Below are positions 54,195 through 63,975 of a stretch of DNA of 64,000 nucleotides, piece after piece. The stretch is from Bacteroidia bacterium (GTDB taxonomy: Bacteria; Bacteroidota; Bacteroidia; B-17B0; Aurantibacillaceae), in assembly GCA_016787785.1 (NCBI GenBank), contig JAEUTO010000009.1, forward strand, positions 1 to 64,000. Reading direction: 5' to 3'. How positions within the stretch are numbered: the stretch's first letter is position 1; each line of letters begins with the position of its first letter. The notes beneath the pieces were generated by a model, which saw only the letters and a program-made list of their open reading frames with translations, ran no database searches and was not told the origin of the DNA. The translations under genes and the position numbers were made by a program.

Positions 54195-56546
54195 TTATTC
54201 AATATTCTCATCAATATCAATAAGAGGTGCCTCTGTAATTTCCTTCTTGGTTTTTTTGGTGTGGATAGAAAGTAAAATGGCCGGTAACAAAATTAAATTG
54301 GTGAACATGCTCATTAATAAGGTTAATGATACTAAAACACCCAAAGCTACAGTACCACCAAAACTCGAAGCGGCAAAGATGGCAAAGCCACAAAATAAAA
54401 TAATAGATGTGTATACCATACTTAATCCGGTATCATGTATGGCCGCCGAAATAGCTTCTGCAGCGCCTTTCATTTTTTTTAATTCCTGTCTGTACTTGGT
54501 TAAAAAATAAATAGTGCCATCGGAGGAAATACCAAAGGCAATACTAAAAATTAAAATAGTAGACGGTTTAAAACGTATGTCTAAAAAGCCCATGATACCA
54601 GCCGTAATAATTAGCGGAATTAAACATGGTATTTTCGACAGTACAATAATTCTTACCGAACGGAATAAGGCAATCCCAACAATTGCAATTAAAATGATCT
54701 CTATTAATAAACTCTCCAGTAAATTAGAAAGTAAATAATCGTTGTTCTTTAAAAACACCAAACTATGTCCTGTTGTAACTACATTATATTCTTTAGGGTC
54801 AAAAATAGAATCGATCTTAGGACGCAGTTCTTTCATGAGCAATTTCATTTTTTTAGAACCTACATCGGCTACCTGGTAACTCACACGTGTAACCTGTTTA
54901 CTGGTATCCATAAATGTTTGAAGGCGGTTACCTTGTCCTTTTAACGAACCTGAATAAGCCGTAAGTGTTTTAAGATCGCCAATGCTTGGTAATGAATAAA
55001 ATTTAGGATCACCATCGTTATACGCCTGGTAAGAAAACTTAAGACCTTCAACAACCGACAATGGTTTTGAGAAGATCGGGTATTCGCCAAGCATTTTTTG
55101 TAAACGCTTTATTTTATAAATAGCCCTCGCATTATTTTCAACTAAGCCATTTGGATGCTTAGCATCAATACTTATTTCAAAAGGTAATACACCTTTAAAG
55201 TTACTTTCAAAAAAACTAAGGTCGGTATAAACCGGATCTTTCTCAGGAAGATCATCTACTACATAACCATTCATGTCTATCGACATCATTCCCCAAAGAG
55301 AAATAACTGTAATAACGGTTGTAATAAGATAAATAGCCATGCGGTGTTTTTGCACCAACATATCAATGATATCTAATATTTTATTAATGCGTTTGCCTTC
55401 CTGGTGCTTGGTATGTTTTGGTTTTGGAGTAGGTAAGTAATTTAAAATTACCGGTATTAGAATTAAGGTAATTAAATAAGTTGCCATAACACTTATAGCC
55501 GCAACAACACCAAATTCAACCAGCATAGAGCTTTTTGTAAAATATAACACTCCAAAACCAATAGCTGTTGTAATATTGGCTAAAAATAAAGTAACACCAA
55601 TAGTTTCAATACTCCTGGCAAGTGCTTTTATTTTATTGCCATGTGCCAAAAATTCACTTTGATATTTATTAATAAGAAAGATACAATTAGGCAAACCAAT
55701 AACCATGATCAACGGTGCAATTAAACCCGAGAGAACGGTGATCTTGTACCCAAACATGTACATAATACCGATAGACCAAACCACACCCATTATTACAACT
55801 ATCAAAGAAAAGATAACAGTTGAAAAAGATCTGAAGAATAACCACAAAATAATAGCTGTAACAATTACAGCAAGAATTAAGAACAGTGTCATCTCAGCTC
55901 TTACTTTCGTCATTAACTGCGAGCGAATGTATGGCATGCCCGAATAATGAACATCTACATTATATTTTTTTGAGAACTCGTCCCCAAGGGCTTTTATCTC
56001 TTTCACCATATCCAAACGACGCTTTGAGTCGAGATCTTTTTTGGTAAAAGTAATGGCAACTAAATTTGCACCTGTTTCTTTATTATAGATAATACCTTCA
56101 TAAAAAGGCATATTTAAAATTTCCTTCCTGAAGCTATCAACTTCTTGTTGTGTTGTTATTGGATTTTGAATGAGCGGAACAAAATTAAACTTCTCTAAAC
56201 TATCATCTTTAACCAGCCTGAAACAGGTTGGCAACGACATAATAGCTTTTACACCCTGTATATTTTTAAGATCATTGTTTAATTTGGTCCAGTCTTTAAA
56301 TTTTTCTAATTGAAAAAGATTCTTGTCGGCAAAACCCATTACCATTACGTTACCATCTTCGCCAAAACGTTTTTTAAAAGTTTGGTATTCAATAAACGTG
56401 CTGTCGGTATCCGGTAAAATTTTCGCGAATTCATACGAAAGCTCCATTTTTGCAGCTTCATAACCCATAAAAGCTGTTAAGAGCACAACACTTATTGTAA
56501 ACGCTAATTTATTTCTTAATAAGATCCCTGAGAAATATTTCCACAT
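54195..56546 (-). CDS. RND/MMPL family exporter
   Basis: A 783-residue inner-membrane transporter with the two-fold RND plan: TM1, a periplasmic domain (about residues 30-215), TM2-6, a short cytoplasmic region (about 375-400), TM7, a second periplasmic domain (about 430-605), and TM8-12. The fragment LFRSFSTVIFSLIVVI and the GISSDGTIYFLTKYRQEL segment with charged residues in TM10 are typical of proton-driven MMPL proteins. Substrate may be lipid or hopanoid-like; no partner membrane-fusion protein is encoded nearby. Confidence 0.9.
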   Translation of the reverse strand: MWKYFSGILLRNKLAFTISVVLLTAFMGYEAAKMELSYEFAKILPDTDSTFIEYQTFKKRFGEDGNVMVMGFADKNLFQLEKFKDWTKLNNDLKNIQGVKAIMSLPTCFRLVKDDSLEKFNFVPLIQNPITTQQEVDSFRKEILNMPFYEGIIYNKETGANLVAITFTKKDLDSKRRLDMVKEIKALGDEFSKKYNVDVHYSGMPYIRSQLMTKVRAEMTLFLILAVIVTAIILWLFFRSFSTVIFSLIVVIMGVVWSIGIMYMFGYKITVLSGLIAPLIMVIGLPNCIFLINKYQSEFLAHGNKIKALARSIETIGVTLFLANITTAIGFGVLYFTKSSMLVEFGVVAAISVMATYLITLILIPVILNYLPTPKPKHTKHQEGKRINKILDIIDMLVQKHRMAIYLITTVITVISLWGMMSIDMNGYVVDDLPEKDPVYTDLSFFESNFKGVLPFEISIDAKHPNGLVENNARAIYKIKRLQKMLGEYPIFSKPLSVVEGLKFSYQAYNDGDPKFYSLPSIGDLKTLTAYSGSLKGQGNRLQTFMDTSKQVTRVSYQVADVGSKKMKLLMKELRPKIDSIFDPKEYNVVTTGHSLVFLKNNDYLLSNLLESLLIEIILIAIVGIALFRSVRIIVLSKIPCLIPLIITAGIMGFLDIRFKPSTILIFSIAFGISSDGTIYFLTKYRQELKKMKGAAEAISAAIHDTGLSMVYTSIILFCGFAIFAASSFGGTVALGVLVSLTLLMSMFTNLILLPAILLSIHTKKTKKEITEAPLIDIDENIE

Positions 56547-56752
56547 ATATTAATTCTGCAATAAGTTTTGAAGGCTAAAGATACATTAATATTAGAATTT
56601 TTTTCAAGAATTTCCTTATTAATTCTCCCCGTTTTTTGCCTGATAATACCGTTAATTTATTAAAATATGTACGATTAAATGCTCAAAGAGGATTTTCACC
56701 TCAAAAGGGGGATATACAGCCACAACCCAATACGTAATTTAGTGCAGGAAAT

Positions 56753-59188
56753 ATGAAAAAAGCCCAGGTTATACTTCTAATTTTTGTTTCATTTTATAGC
56801 ATTTTTGCTCAGCAAAAATCTGTGAATGCTGTTCGCACAACTATAAGTCCAAAAATTGATGGCGTGTTAGATGATACCTGCTGGGCAAAAGCGGAAATAG
56901 CTGATGGCTTTATTCAACGCGACCTACACCCCGGACAGCCAACTGAGCAAAAAACAGAAGTAAAGATCTTATATGATGATGTAGCATTATATATTGGTGC
57001 TAATTTGTATGACACATCACCCGATAGTATTTTAAGAGAACTAAGTACGCGTGATAATGAAGCAAACGCCGAATTATTTGGTGTTTTTTTTGACACCTAT
57101 AATGATGACATTAATGCTTATGGTTTTTTTGTAACCTCTGCCGGTACGCAAATAGACGCGCGTTATAGCACCGACAGCCAGGATTTTGATTGGAACTCGG
57201 TTTGGATGAGTTCTGTTAAGATAAATGACAAAGGTTGGACGGTTGAAATGCGTATCCCTTATTCTGCTTTACGTTTTGCTGAAAAAGAAATTCAAACATG
57301 GGGACTTAATTTTATTCGCAAAGTGCGAAGGTTGCGCGAAAATTCTTTTTGGAATCCGATTGACCCTAAGATCAGTGCCCTGGTAAGACAATTTGGCGAT
57401 CTAACAGGTTTAAAGAATATTAAACCACCGGTGCGTTTATCTTTTTCGCCATATATAGCGAGTATAATCAATCACTATCCTTATAATGATGTTGCGGTAA
57501 AAGACCTAACCTATAATTTGAGCGGAGGAATGGATGTGAAATATGGTTTATCTGATGCATTCACCTTAGATATGACGCTGGTGCCGGATTTTAGCCAGGT
57601 TCAGTCAGACAACCAAGTGCTTAACCTTTCTCCTTTTGAGGTGCAGTTCCAGGAACGCCGACCTTTTTTTACCGAAGGTACTGAGCTCTTCAATAAAGGC
57701 GGGTTATTTTATTCTCGACGTGTTGGCGGAACACCTTTAAATTATAACGCAGTATATTCAGAACTAAGAGATGGTGAAAAAATAATTAAGAACCCGGCGC
57801 AGACACAATTATTAAATGCTACAAAACTCTCGGGTCGAACAAGTAATAAATTAGGTATAGGTGTTTTTAATTCGCTGGCAAACAGCACTTATGCTACGGC
57901 GCACGATACATTAGAAAATACGCGTACGATATTAACTTCGCCAATTACCAATTATAACATTGTCGTATTAGATCAGGCGCTAAAAAATAATTCTTTCGTT
58001 AATTTTATAAATACAAATGTTACACGCGAAGGGCATTTTTATGACGCCAATGTTACGGGTGCGGGGTTTAGATTTAATGATAAAGCAAATATCTATACAA
58101 TAGGAGGAAGCGCTGTAACAAGCAATCTTTTGTTTCCTGATAGCGCTAAACCTCACACGGGTTATAGTGCAAAGCTCGATTTTGGAAAAAGTGGGGGTAA
58201 TTTTAAATGGAACATTTATAATTCTATTAACACAGATAAATATGATCCCAACGATCTTGGTATTTTATTACTTACAAATAATATGGAAACGGGCCTAGAC
58301 CTTAACTATAATATTTACAAACCTTTTTGGAAGGTGAATAACATTTATAATAACATTTATATTACCTACCAACGTATGTATGTGCCCGATGCTTTCTGGA
58401 ATTTTGGGATTTATGGTAATCATACTACAACATTCACAAAACAATTTTTTACCTGCGGTTTAAATTATGGTCTTGAGCCAATTATAACTTACGATTATTA
58501 TGAGCCGCGTATTTTTGGAAGGTTTTACACTTTTCCTGTAAATTACAATATCGGTGGATTTATTTCAAGTGATTATCGCAAACCATTTGCACTGGATATT
58601 TCAACCAACTACCGCATATTTAATGAGAACAGCAGGAATTATTTTAACCTGGCTGTAACACCACGCTACAGGGCAAGTAACAAATTATCTTTTGTTTATG
58701 AAGCCGCTAATAATTTAAAAACAGATGATATAGGTTTTGTAAATTATGATCCTTATAGTGATACAATAACTTTTGGACGTCGCAATACGCAAACCGTTAG
58801 TAATACTTTTACAAGTGTTTACAAATTCACGAATAAAATGTCCTTGTCATTTCGTTTAAGACATTACTGGTCAAAAGCAAGGTATAGTGAGTATTATCAA
58901 TTAGGTGACAATGGTTATCTAAATTCTTATGCATATCAAAATGATCATAACGTTAACTTCAACGCCTTTAACATCGACATGGTTTATTTTTGGCAGTTTG
59001 CTCCTGGTAGTGAGCTAAATATTGTTTGGAAGAACTCCGTGTTAAAGCGCGAGAACCAGATCAATAATGATTATTATGATAATTTTAGAGGTTCTTTTAG
59101 TACCGCCCAAAACAACATGATATCTATAAAAGTGTTGTATTATATCGATTATCTGTATATCAAAAAGGCTTTTAGTAAAACAAGCTAA
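56753..59188 (+). CDS. DUF5916 protein with CBM9-like domain (outer membrane barrel)
   Basis: An 811-residue exported protein. Signal peptide at 1-20. Residues about 25-215 are a carbohydrate-binding family-9-like domain (ISPKIDGVLDDTCWAKAE, TEVKILYDDVALYIGANL, WTVEMRIPYSALRF). Residues from about 230 to the end belong to the DUF5916 barrel, with FSQVQSDNQVLNLSPFEVQF and RRPFFTEGTELF blocks and aromatic-rich strands. Function unknown; outer-membrane barrel with an external binding module is inferred from the pattern. Confidence 0.88.
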   Translation: MKKAQVILLIFVSFYSIFAQQKSVNAVRTTISPKIDGVLDDTCWAKAEIADGFIQRDLHPGQPTEQKTEVKILYDDVALYIGANLYDTSPDSILRELSTRDNEANAELFGVFFDTYNDDINAYGFFVTSAGTQIDARYSTDSQDFDWNSVWMSSVKINDKGWTVEMRIPYSALRFAEKEIQTWGLNFIRKVRRLRENSFWNPIDPKISALVRQFGDLTGLKNIKPPVRLSFSPYIASIINHYPYNDVAVKDLTYNLSGGMDVKYGLSDAFTLDMTLVPDFSQVQSDNQVLNLSPFEVQFQERRPFFTEGTELFNKGGLFYSRRVGGTPLNYNAVYSELRDGEKIIKNPAQTQLLNATKLSGRTSNKLGIGVFNSLANSTYATAHDTLENTRTILTSPITNYNIVVLDQALKNNSFVNFINTNVTREGHFYDANVTGAGFRFNDKANIYTIGGSAVTSNLLFPDSAKPHTGYSAKLDFGKSGGNFKWNIYNSINTDKYDPNDLGILLLTNNMETGLDLNYNIYKPFWKVNNIYNNIYITYQRMYVPDAFWNFGIYGNHTTTFTKQFFTCGLNYGLEPIITYDYYEPRIFGRFYTFPVNYNIGGFISSDYRKPFALDISTNYRIFNENSRNYFNLAVTPRYRASNKLSFVYEAANNLKTDDIGFVNYDPYSDTITFGRRNTQTVSNTFTSVYKFTNKMSLSFRLRHYWSKARYSEYYQLGDNGYLNSYAYQNDHNVNFNAFNIDMVYFWQFAPGSELNIVWKNSVLKRENQINNDYYDNFRGSFSTAQNNMISIKVLYYIDYLYIKKAFSKTS

Positions 59189-59326
59189 AGCCTAAAAACC
59201 AGCAAAAAAATATTTTTTGGAGCAATAGGGGTAACTTCTTTTCCGATTGTCTTATAATTGTTAGGGCATATTGTTTTTTGCAAAAGCCTCATAAACACAA
59301 AGCTTTGGGCTAATTATCAGCTTTCG

Positions 59327-59357
59327 TTTTTGTGGTTTGGGTTAAAATGTATCTTTG
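59327..59357 (+). promoter_or_regulatory. promoter of the ECF sigma-FecR operon
   Basis: TTTTTG at 59327-59332 and TATCTTTG at 59350-59357 fit -33 and -7 boxes with a 17-bp spacer, slightly short. Transcription would begin near 59364, just before the TTG start at 59378. Confidence 0.45.
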
Positions 59358-59377
59358 TAGGGAATTTTCCCGAAAAA

Positions 59378-59950
59378 TTGGAGCAAAGCGAACAACAATA
59401 TTGGCAGTTAATAAGCGAAGGCAATAAAAATGCGTTTGAACAAGTGTTTAAGGCATATTATAAACCTTTATGCAATTATGCCTGCTCAATAATTAAAGAT
59501 ATTGACGAATCGGAGGAAGTGGTACAAAACATGTTTTATAATCTTTGGAATAAAAGAGAGGCAATACAAATAAATAGTTCTGTAAAGTCCTACCTATACC
59601 GGGCTGTGCATAACGATTGTTTAAATAAGATAAGACACGGAAAAATAAAAAGTGTATATGCCGAAGATTATAAAAAGACAGCAGATGCGAGTTTTGATGA
59701 TGCTTCTAAAGCACTACAGGCGAAAGAACTAAGCAAACAAATAAACGACGCCATTGCTTCTTTACCCGAGCAATGTGGTATTGTTTTTAAACTGAGCCGC
59801 TTCGAGAATTTAAAATATTCAGAGATCGCTGAACAACTCAACATTTCTGTAAAAACAGTAGAGAACCACATGGGCAAGGCTTTAAAGATCATGAGAGAGA
59901 GATTAAAAGATCATTTGCACGTATTAATTTGGTTATTATTAATTAATTAA
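59378..59950 (+). CDS. ECF sigma factor (FecI-like)
   Basis: A 190-residue sigma factor. Region 2 includes AFEQVFKAYYKPLCNYACSI and the DESEEVVQNMFYNLW block; region 4 includes LPEQCGIVFKLSRFENLKYS and the helix-turn-helix IAEQLNISVKTVENHMGKAL. The TTG at 59378 is preferred because a promoter lies at 59327-59357; the longer reading from 59258 would contain that promoter and 40 residues of non-family sequence. It is followed after 17 bp by a FecR anti-sigma gene, so the two form a transmembrane signalling pair. Confidence 0.88.
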   Translation: MEQSEQQYWQLISEGNKNAFEQVFKAYYKPLCNYACSIIKDIDESEEVVQNMFYNLWNKREAIQINSSVKSYLYRAVHNDCLNKIRHGKIKSVYAEDYKKTADASFDDASKALQAKELSKQINDAIASLPEQCGIVFKLSRFENLKYSEIAEQLNISVKTVENHMGKALKIMRERLKDHLHVLIWLLLIN

Positions 59951-59967
59951 TTGTTGATATAGCGAAC

Positions 59968-60948
59968 ATGGAAAATAGAGACGATTTAATTGCAAAAGTG
60001 CTTTCAGGAGAAGCAAGCGCGGAGGAGATTGCCATAGTCGAAGCGTGGAAAAATGGATCTGCGGAGAACAACGACTATTTTGAATTAAGTAAAAAACTAT
60101 TTTCTGCCATTAATGATGTAAAAATTGAATATGATGTAAATACTGCTGCTGCCTGGAATAAATTAGATGGACGTATTTCGGGAGAAGCAAAAATTATTCC
60201 CTTATATAAAAGTGCAACATTTATGCGTGTTGCCGCTTCATTGATCTTACTTGTTGCGTTGGGTTTTGTAATAAAATTCTTTATTGATCCGAACGACGTT
60301 CGCCCAATGCAATACACCGCTTTAAATAAAACAGTTTTGGATACCCTGCCAGATGGCAGTAAAGTTTTTATCAATAAAAATTCAGAATTGAGTTATGTTG
60401 CAGATAAAGATACCCGCCGTGTAGAATTAAAGGGCGAAGCTTTTTTTGAGGTAGTGCATAACGAAAAACAACCTTTCGAAATTGTTATTAATGATGTAGT
60501 GATAAAGGACATTGGTACAGCTTTTAACGTAAAAGCCTTACCGGGAAACAATACAATTGAAGTAACAGTTGAAAGTGGCGAAGTGCAATTTTATACTTCA
60601 ACGGATTCAGGCTTGAATTTAAAAAAGGGACAAAAAGCTATTTATAACATTACTACCAAACAATTTGTAAAAGGTGTATTAGAGCCTGCAGAAACTATAG
60701 CAAGTTACCGTTCAAGGACCTTCAATTTTAACGGAACCCCATTGAATGAAGTTATAAAACAGATCAATAATGTATACGATGTAAATATCGATCTTGATGA
60801 CGAACAGATAGGAAATAAAGAATTATCGGTTGAATTTAATAACGAGCCTGTTGATGTTGTTATTAGTATTATTGCTGAAACGCTGGATCTTGAAATCGAG
60901 AAGCGGGATAGCTCTGTTGTTCTTAAAAGCAAAACCAAAGTGCAATAA
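59968..60948 (+). CDS. FecR family anti-sigma factor
   Basis: A 326-residue inner-membrane regulator of the sigma factor upstream. Cytoplasmic N-terminal part (residues 1-85), one membrane helix (about 86-106), a FecR domain (about 115-215; LPDGSKVFINKNSELSY and VELKGEAFFEV blocks) and a DUF4974 domain (about 250-320; FNGTPLNEVIKQINNVYDV). It would receive a signal in the periplasm from an STN-domain protein, and the next gene encodes exactly such a domain. Confidence 0.95.
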   Translation: MENRDDLIAKVLSGEASAEEIAIVEAWKNGSAENNDYFELSKKLFSAINDVKIEYDVNTAAAWNKLDGRISGEAKIIPLYKSATFMRVAASLILLVALGFVIKFFIDPNDVRPMQYTALNKTVLDTLPDGSKVFINKNSELSYVADKDTRRVELKGEAFFEVVHNEKQPFEIVINDVVIKDIGTAFNVKALPGNNTIEVTVESGEVQFYTSTDSGLNLKKGQKAIYNITTKQFVKGVLEPAETIASYRSRTFNFNGTPLNEVIKQINNVYDVNIDLDDEQIGNKELSVEFNNEPVDVVISIIAETLDLEIEKRDSSVVLKSKTKVQ

Positions 60949-60955
60949 CAAACTC

Positions 60956-62722
60956 ATGCAAAGGTTTATTTTTCTTTTTAGTTTTTTGCTGAGCTCGGTT
61001 TTCTGCTTCTCAGCTAATCCTCCTCTGGAAAGGGAAGTATCTTTATTGCTTAATAACGAAAGGGTTGTTGTAGCCTTAAATAAAATAGCCGATCAAACCG
61101 GTTTGGTGTTTTCATATTCCTCTAATATCATTAATGATCTTCCACCGGTATCTATAAATATCAAACACAAAACGGTGCGCGAAGCCTTGGCATTATTACT
61201 TCCAGGTTCTATTTCTTATAAGGCAAAAAATAATTATATTATTTTAAAAGAAAGGGGCATAGAAAAAAATCCAAAGAAAACAGAGCTGAAAGGTTATGTA
61301 TACGATAAAACAACCGATAAAAAATTAGCAAATGTTACTATTTACGATAAAACAACTTTGCAATCGGTAACCACTGATGATTATGGTTATTATTCAATGT
61401 TGATCCCAATAAAAAATCAAAGCATTATTATTAATAAAGAAAATTATAAAGATACCTCTATTGCCCTGGCCAATCTGCAAACAAATGGCATGACCTTTAT
61501 CAATCTTAGTCCGGTTGATTCAACAAAAAAAGATTCAGTATTATGGAAACAAAAACTGAAGGAGCTTGAGAATTACACTGCTAGGATCGCTAATAAATTT
61601 TCGGCATATATAAATACTTTAAATGTAAAAGATACTTTGCACAGAAATATGCAGGTATCGTTTATTCCGTTCATTGGCACCAATCACAAGCTTTCGGGTA
61701 ATGTTGCAAATAAATACTCTTTCAATATTTTTGGCGGTTATGCGCGAGGTGTAGATGCTTTGGAGATTGGCGGTTTTTTTAATGTGGATAAAGAGTACGT
61801 ACATGGCGTACAACTGGCAGGTTTTTTTAATTTAGTTGGTGATACAGTTAAAGGCGCACAACTGGCAGGCTTTTTTAACGTAACGGGTAAAAGCATGAAT
61901 GGTTTCCAGGCCGCGGGTTTTACAAACATAAATCTGGGTGAACTGAATGGTGTAAGCGCGTCGGGTTTTGTAAATGCTAATTTAGGAAAAGTGAAGGGCG
62001 CACAATTGGCTGGTTATGTAAATTACGCAAAACAAGTTGAGGGTATACAGGGGGCAGGTTTTGTAAATTGCGCATTGCGCGAAGTAAAGGGTATACAAGT
62101 TGCAGGCTTTATAAATCACGCTAAGGAATTAGAAGGAACGCAAGTTGCAGGCTTTATAAATCACGCCAAATTTGTAAAAAAAGGGTTGCAAATAGCTGTA
62201 GTAAATATTTCCGATTCATGTAAAGGATTGCCTATTGGCGTTTTTAGTTTCGTGAAAACAGGCGTACATCAATTGGAGATATCGGGCGATGAAATTTTTA
62301 AGGCAAACATCGGTTTCAGAACAGGTGTTCCTAAATTTTACAATATTTTTAATATTAGCATTGATGGCGGAAGCAGCGAGCCTTTATGGTCTTTTGGTTA
62401 CGGGCTGGGAACTTCCTTTAAAATTAAAAATAAATTGCGTAGTGATGTTACTTTAACTGCCAATCATGTAAGTAAAGGGCAGTTTAGATTTGCCGAAAGC
62501 GAATTGTATAAATTATATTGGGGCATTGAATATAAATTTAAAAAGAAATTCTCAGTAGCTGTTGGTCCAACGCTTAATTTATATGTGTCAGACACTTATT
62601 CATCGGATTATGAAACTAATTATAGTAACATAGCACCAAACCCATTTTATAATAATACTTCTTCTGATGGCTTTAATTTTAAAAGCTGGGTGGGCGGAAA
62701 AATCTCTATACGTTTTTTCTAA
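60956..62722 (+). CDS. STN-domain protein with 16-residue solenoid repeats
   Basis: A 588-residue exported protein; ATG 60956 gives a signal peptide (MQRFIFLFSFLLSSVFCFS), and the start lies 7 bp after the FecR stop. STN domain at about residues 22-95, CarboxypepD_reg-like domain at about 105-190, a charged helix, then nine to ten repeats of a 15-16-residue unit with GF-N and G-QLA positions (for example GVQLAGFFNLVGDTVKGA) at about 270-418. A C-terminal region of beta-strand character follows. No TonB plug or large barrel is present. It is likely the sensor of the sigma/FecR pair. Confidence 0.85.
   Translation: MQRFIFLFSFLLSSVFCFSANPPLEREVSLLLNNERVVVALNKIADQTGLVFSYSSNIINDLPPVSINIKHKTVREALALLLPGSISYKAKNNYIILKERGIEKNPKKTELKGYVYDKTTDKKLANVTIYDKTTLQSVTTDDYGYYSMLIPIKNQSIIINKENYKDTSIALANLQTNGMTFINLSPVDSTKKDSVLWKQKLKELENYTARIANKFSAYINTLNVKDTLHRNMQVSFIPFIGTNHKLSGNVANKYSFNIFGGYARGVDALEIGGFFNVDKEYVHGVQLAGFFNLVGDTVKGAQLAGFFNVTGKSMNGFQAAGFTNINLGELNGVSASGFVNANLGKVKGAQLAGYVNYAKQVEGIQGAGFVNCALREVKGIQVAGFINHAKELEGTQVAGFINHAKFVKKGLQIAVVNISDSCKGLPIGVFSFVKTGVHQLEISGDEIFKANIGFRTGVPKFYNIFNISIDGGSSEPLWSFGYGLGTSFKIKNKLRSDVTLTANHVSKGQFRFAESELYKLYWGIEYKFKKKFSVAVGPTLNLYVSDTYSSDYETNYSNIAPNPFYNNTSSDGFNFKSWVGGKISIRFF
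61768..62208 (+). repeat. coding repeat array (AGFxN unit, about 48 bp)
   Basis: Nine to ten tandem copies of a 45-48-bp unit, encoding GFFN/GFVN/GFIN followed about ten residues later by GxQLA. Similar GxQLAGFxN repeats occur in surface proteins of Bacteroidota and Leptospira. Confidence 0.75.
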
Positions 62723-62789
62723 ATATTTTACTTTTTATTAGGGGTAAACGTTTTCATAATTGTCTTTAAGTTATAAAGGCAGATAATTT

Positions 62790-62885
62790 ATGAAGCTTAC
62801 AATTTTTTTTCTTTTAGCTATAACTGTTTATGTTGTATCCAACATAGCAGTTAAAGAAATTTCAAAAGATCAGGATCATATTTAA
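62790..62885 (+). CDS. very small hydrophobic peptide (31 residues)
   Basis: The frame ATG 62790 to TAA 62883-62885 encodes 31 residues: a short signal-like or membrane segment (KLTIFFLLAITVYVVS) and a polar tail. One base separates its stop from the next start at 62887. Coding status rests only on this arrangement and the hydrophobic pattern. Confidence 0.35.
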   Translation: MKLTIFFLLAITVYVVSNIAVKEISKDQDHI

Positions 62886-62886
62886 T

Positions 62887-63186
62887 ATGAAAATTTTTAA
62901 ACAGATAATCTTTAGCACAAGCTTTATTTTTGCGTTGCACACAAATATGTTGGCGCAGAATGGCCCTCTTGTAGTTTTAAAAAACTCGTCCGATAAAGCA
63001 CTTCTTGCTTCAAATAAAAAGCTTAAATTATTGCAGATATCTGCCAGCGCATCTTCGCTGAAGTTTCCGCCATTACTGAATACAAAAAATGTTAAGCAAC
63101 GCACAATGACACAAGTCCTTGGATGGGACATGAAATTTAAATTCCGGTTATCACACAATTTAAATATCATTTTTAGCTATAATTAA
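62887..63186 (+). CDS. small secreted protein of unknown function
   Basis: A 99-residue protein with a signal peptide (residues 1-24, ending NMLAQ). The mature part is basic, and I do not recognise a family. It lies between the STN protein gene and the DUF2807 gene, in the same direction, with one base after a 31-codon frame. Possibly an accessory of the upstream locus, but nothing in the sequence tells what it does. Confidence 0.55.
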   Translation: MKIFKQIIFSTSFIFALHTNMLAQNGPLVVLKNSSDKALLASNKKLKLLQISASASSLKFPPLLNTKNVKQRTMTQVLGWDMKFKFRLSHNLNIIFSYN

Positions 63187-63252
63187 TTTAATAAGAAGTA
63201 GGGGTAAGGTTAATATGAAATGTCTCTAGTATATAACAATAAAACAAACAAA

Positions 63253-63975
63253 ATGAAAACATTTAAATTTTTGATACCGGCAATAATTGTCCTTTTGAGT
63301 ATACAGGCTTGTAACAAAGGAAGGATCTGGGGAATTCACGGAAAAGGAAGTAACATCAGTGAAACCAGGAACGCCGGCGCATTTATAGGAATTGATCTGC
63401 GTTGTGATGCAGATGTGGAACTCGTTCGCGATTCAACCTTTAGTATTGAAATAACAGGACAGGGCAATATCTTAAAAGTATTAGACACAAAAGTAGATAA
63501 TGGTAATTTGGTTATAGATTACAAAAAGCGTGTGTGGCATCATAATAAAATAAAGATGATCGTGCATATAGGTAATATTCAATCAGTTTTTTTAAGCGGC
63601 AGTGGTAATATCACTATTCAAAGTAACCTTAGTGCAAGTAGTATGGATATTAAAATAAATGGCTCAGGAAATATTAACACTTCGGCATTAAATGTAAACA
63701 CGCTTACTGCACATATCAGCGGCAGCGGAAATATAAAGATCGCTTCAGGTTCTGTTCAAACGGGAAGATTTAGTATAAGTGGCTCCGGTAACATAAGTTC
63801 TGAAGATGTTAACTCAGCAGCAATGGATGCACAGATCAGCGGTTCAGGAAATATTACCGTAAACGTGAGCGAAACTCTAAACGCTTCTATATCTGGTAGT
63901 GGTGATATAAAATACAGGGGTAACCCAATTGTTACAGTAAACATCAGCGGGTCAGGTAAAGTAACCCATATTTAA
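63253..63975 (+). CDS. head GIN domain (DUF2807) lipoprotein
   Basis: A 240-residue lipoprotein. The ATG at 63253 gives a signal with lipobox LLSIQAC; an upstream start at 63220 would only lengthen the signal. The rest is a DUF2807 right-handed beta-helix-like domain with repeated SGSGNI/NGSGNI units (at least seven copies at about 20-residue spacing). Found widely in Bacteroidota; function unknown, probably cell-surface or periplasmic. It is 66 bp after the 99-residue secreted protein gene. Confidence 0.9.
   Translation: MKTFKFLIPAIIVLLSIQACNKGRIWGIHGKGSNISETRNAGAFIGIDLRCDADVELVRDSTFSIEITGQGNILKVLDTKVDNGNLVIDYKKRVWHHNKIKMIVHIGNIQSVFLSGSGNITIQSNLSASSMDIKINGSGNINTSALNVNTLTAHISGSGNIKIASGSVQTGRFSISGSGNISSEDVNSAAMDAQISGSGNITVNVSETLNASISGSGDIKYRGNPIVTVNISGSGKVTHI

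Noticed and set aside
59258-59377. Forty-codon N-terminal extension of the ECF sigma gene
   Set aside because: It contains the probable promoter and does not resemble sigma factors.
60830-60955. Extended start of the STN protein inside the FecR gene
   Set aside because: The internal ATG at 60956 gives a perfect signal peptide and a normal 7-bp spacing.
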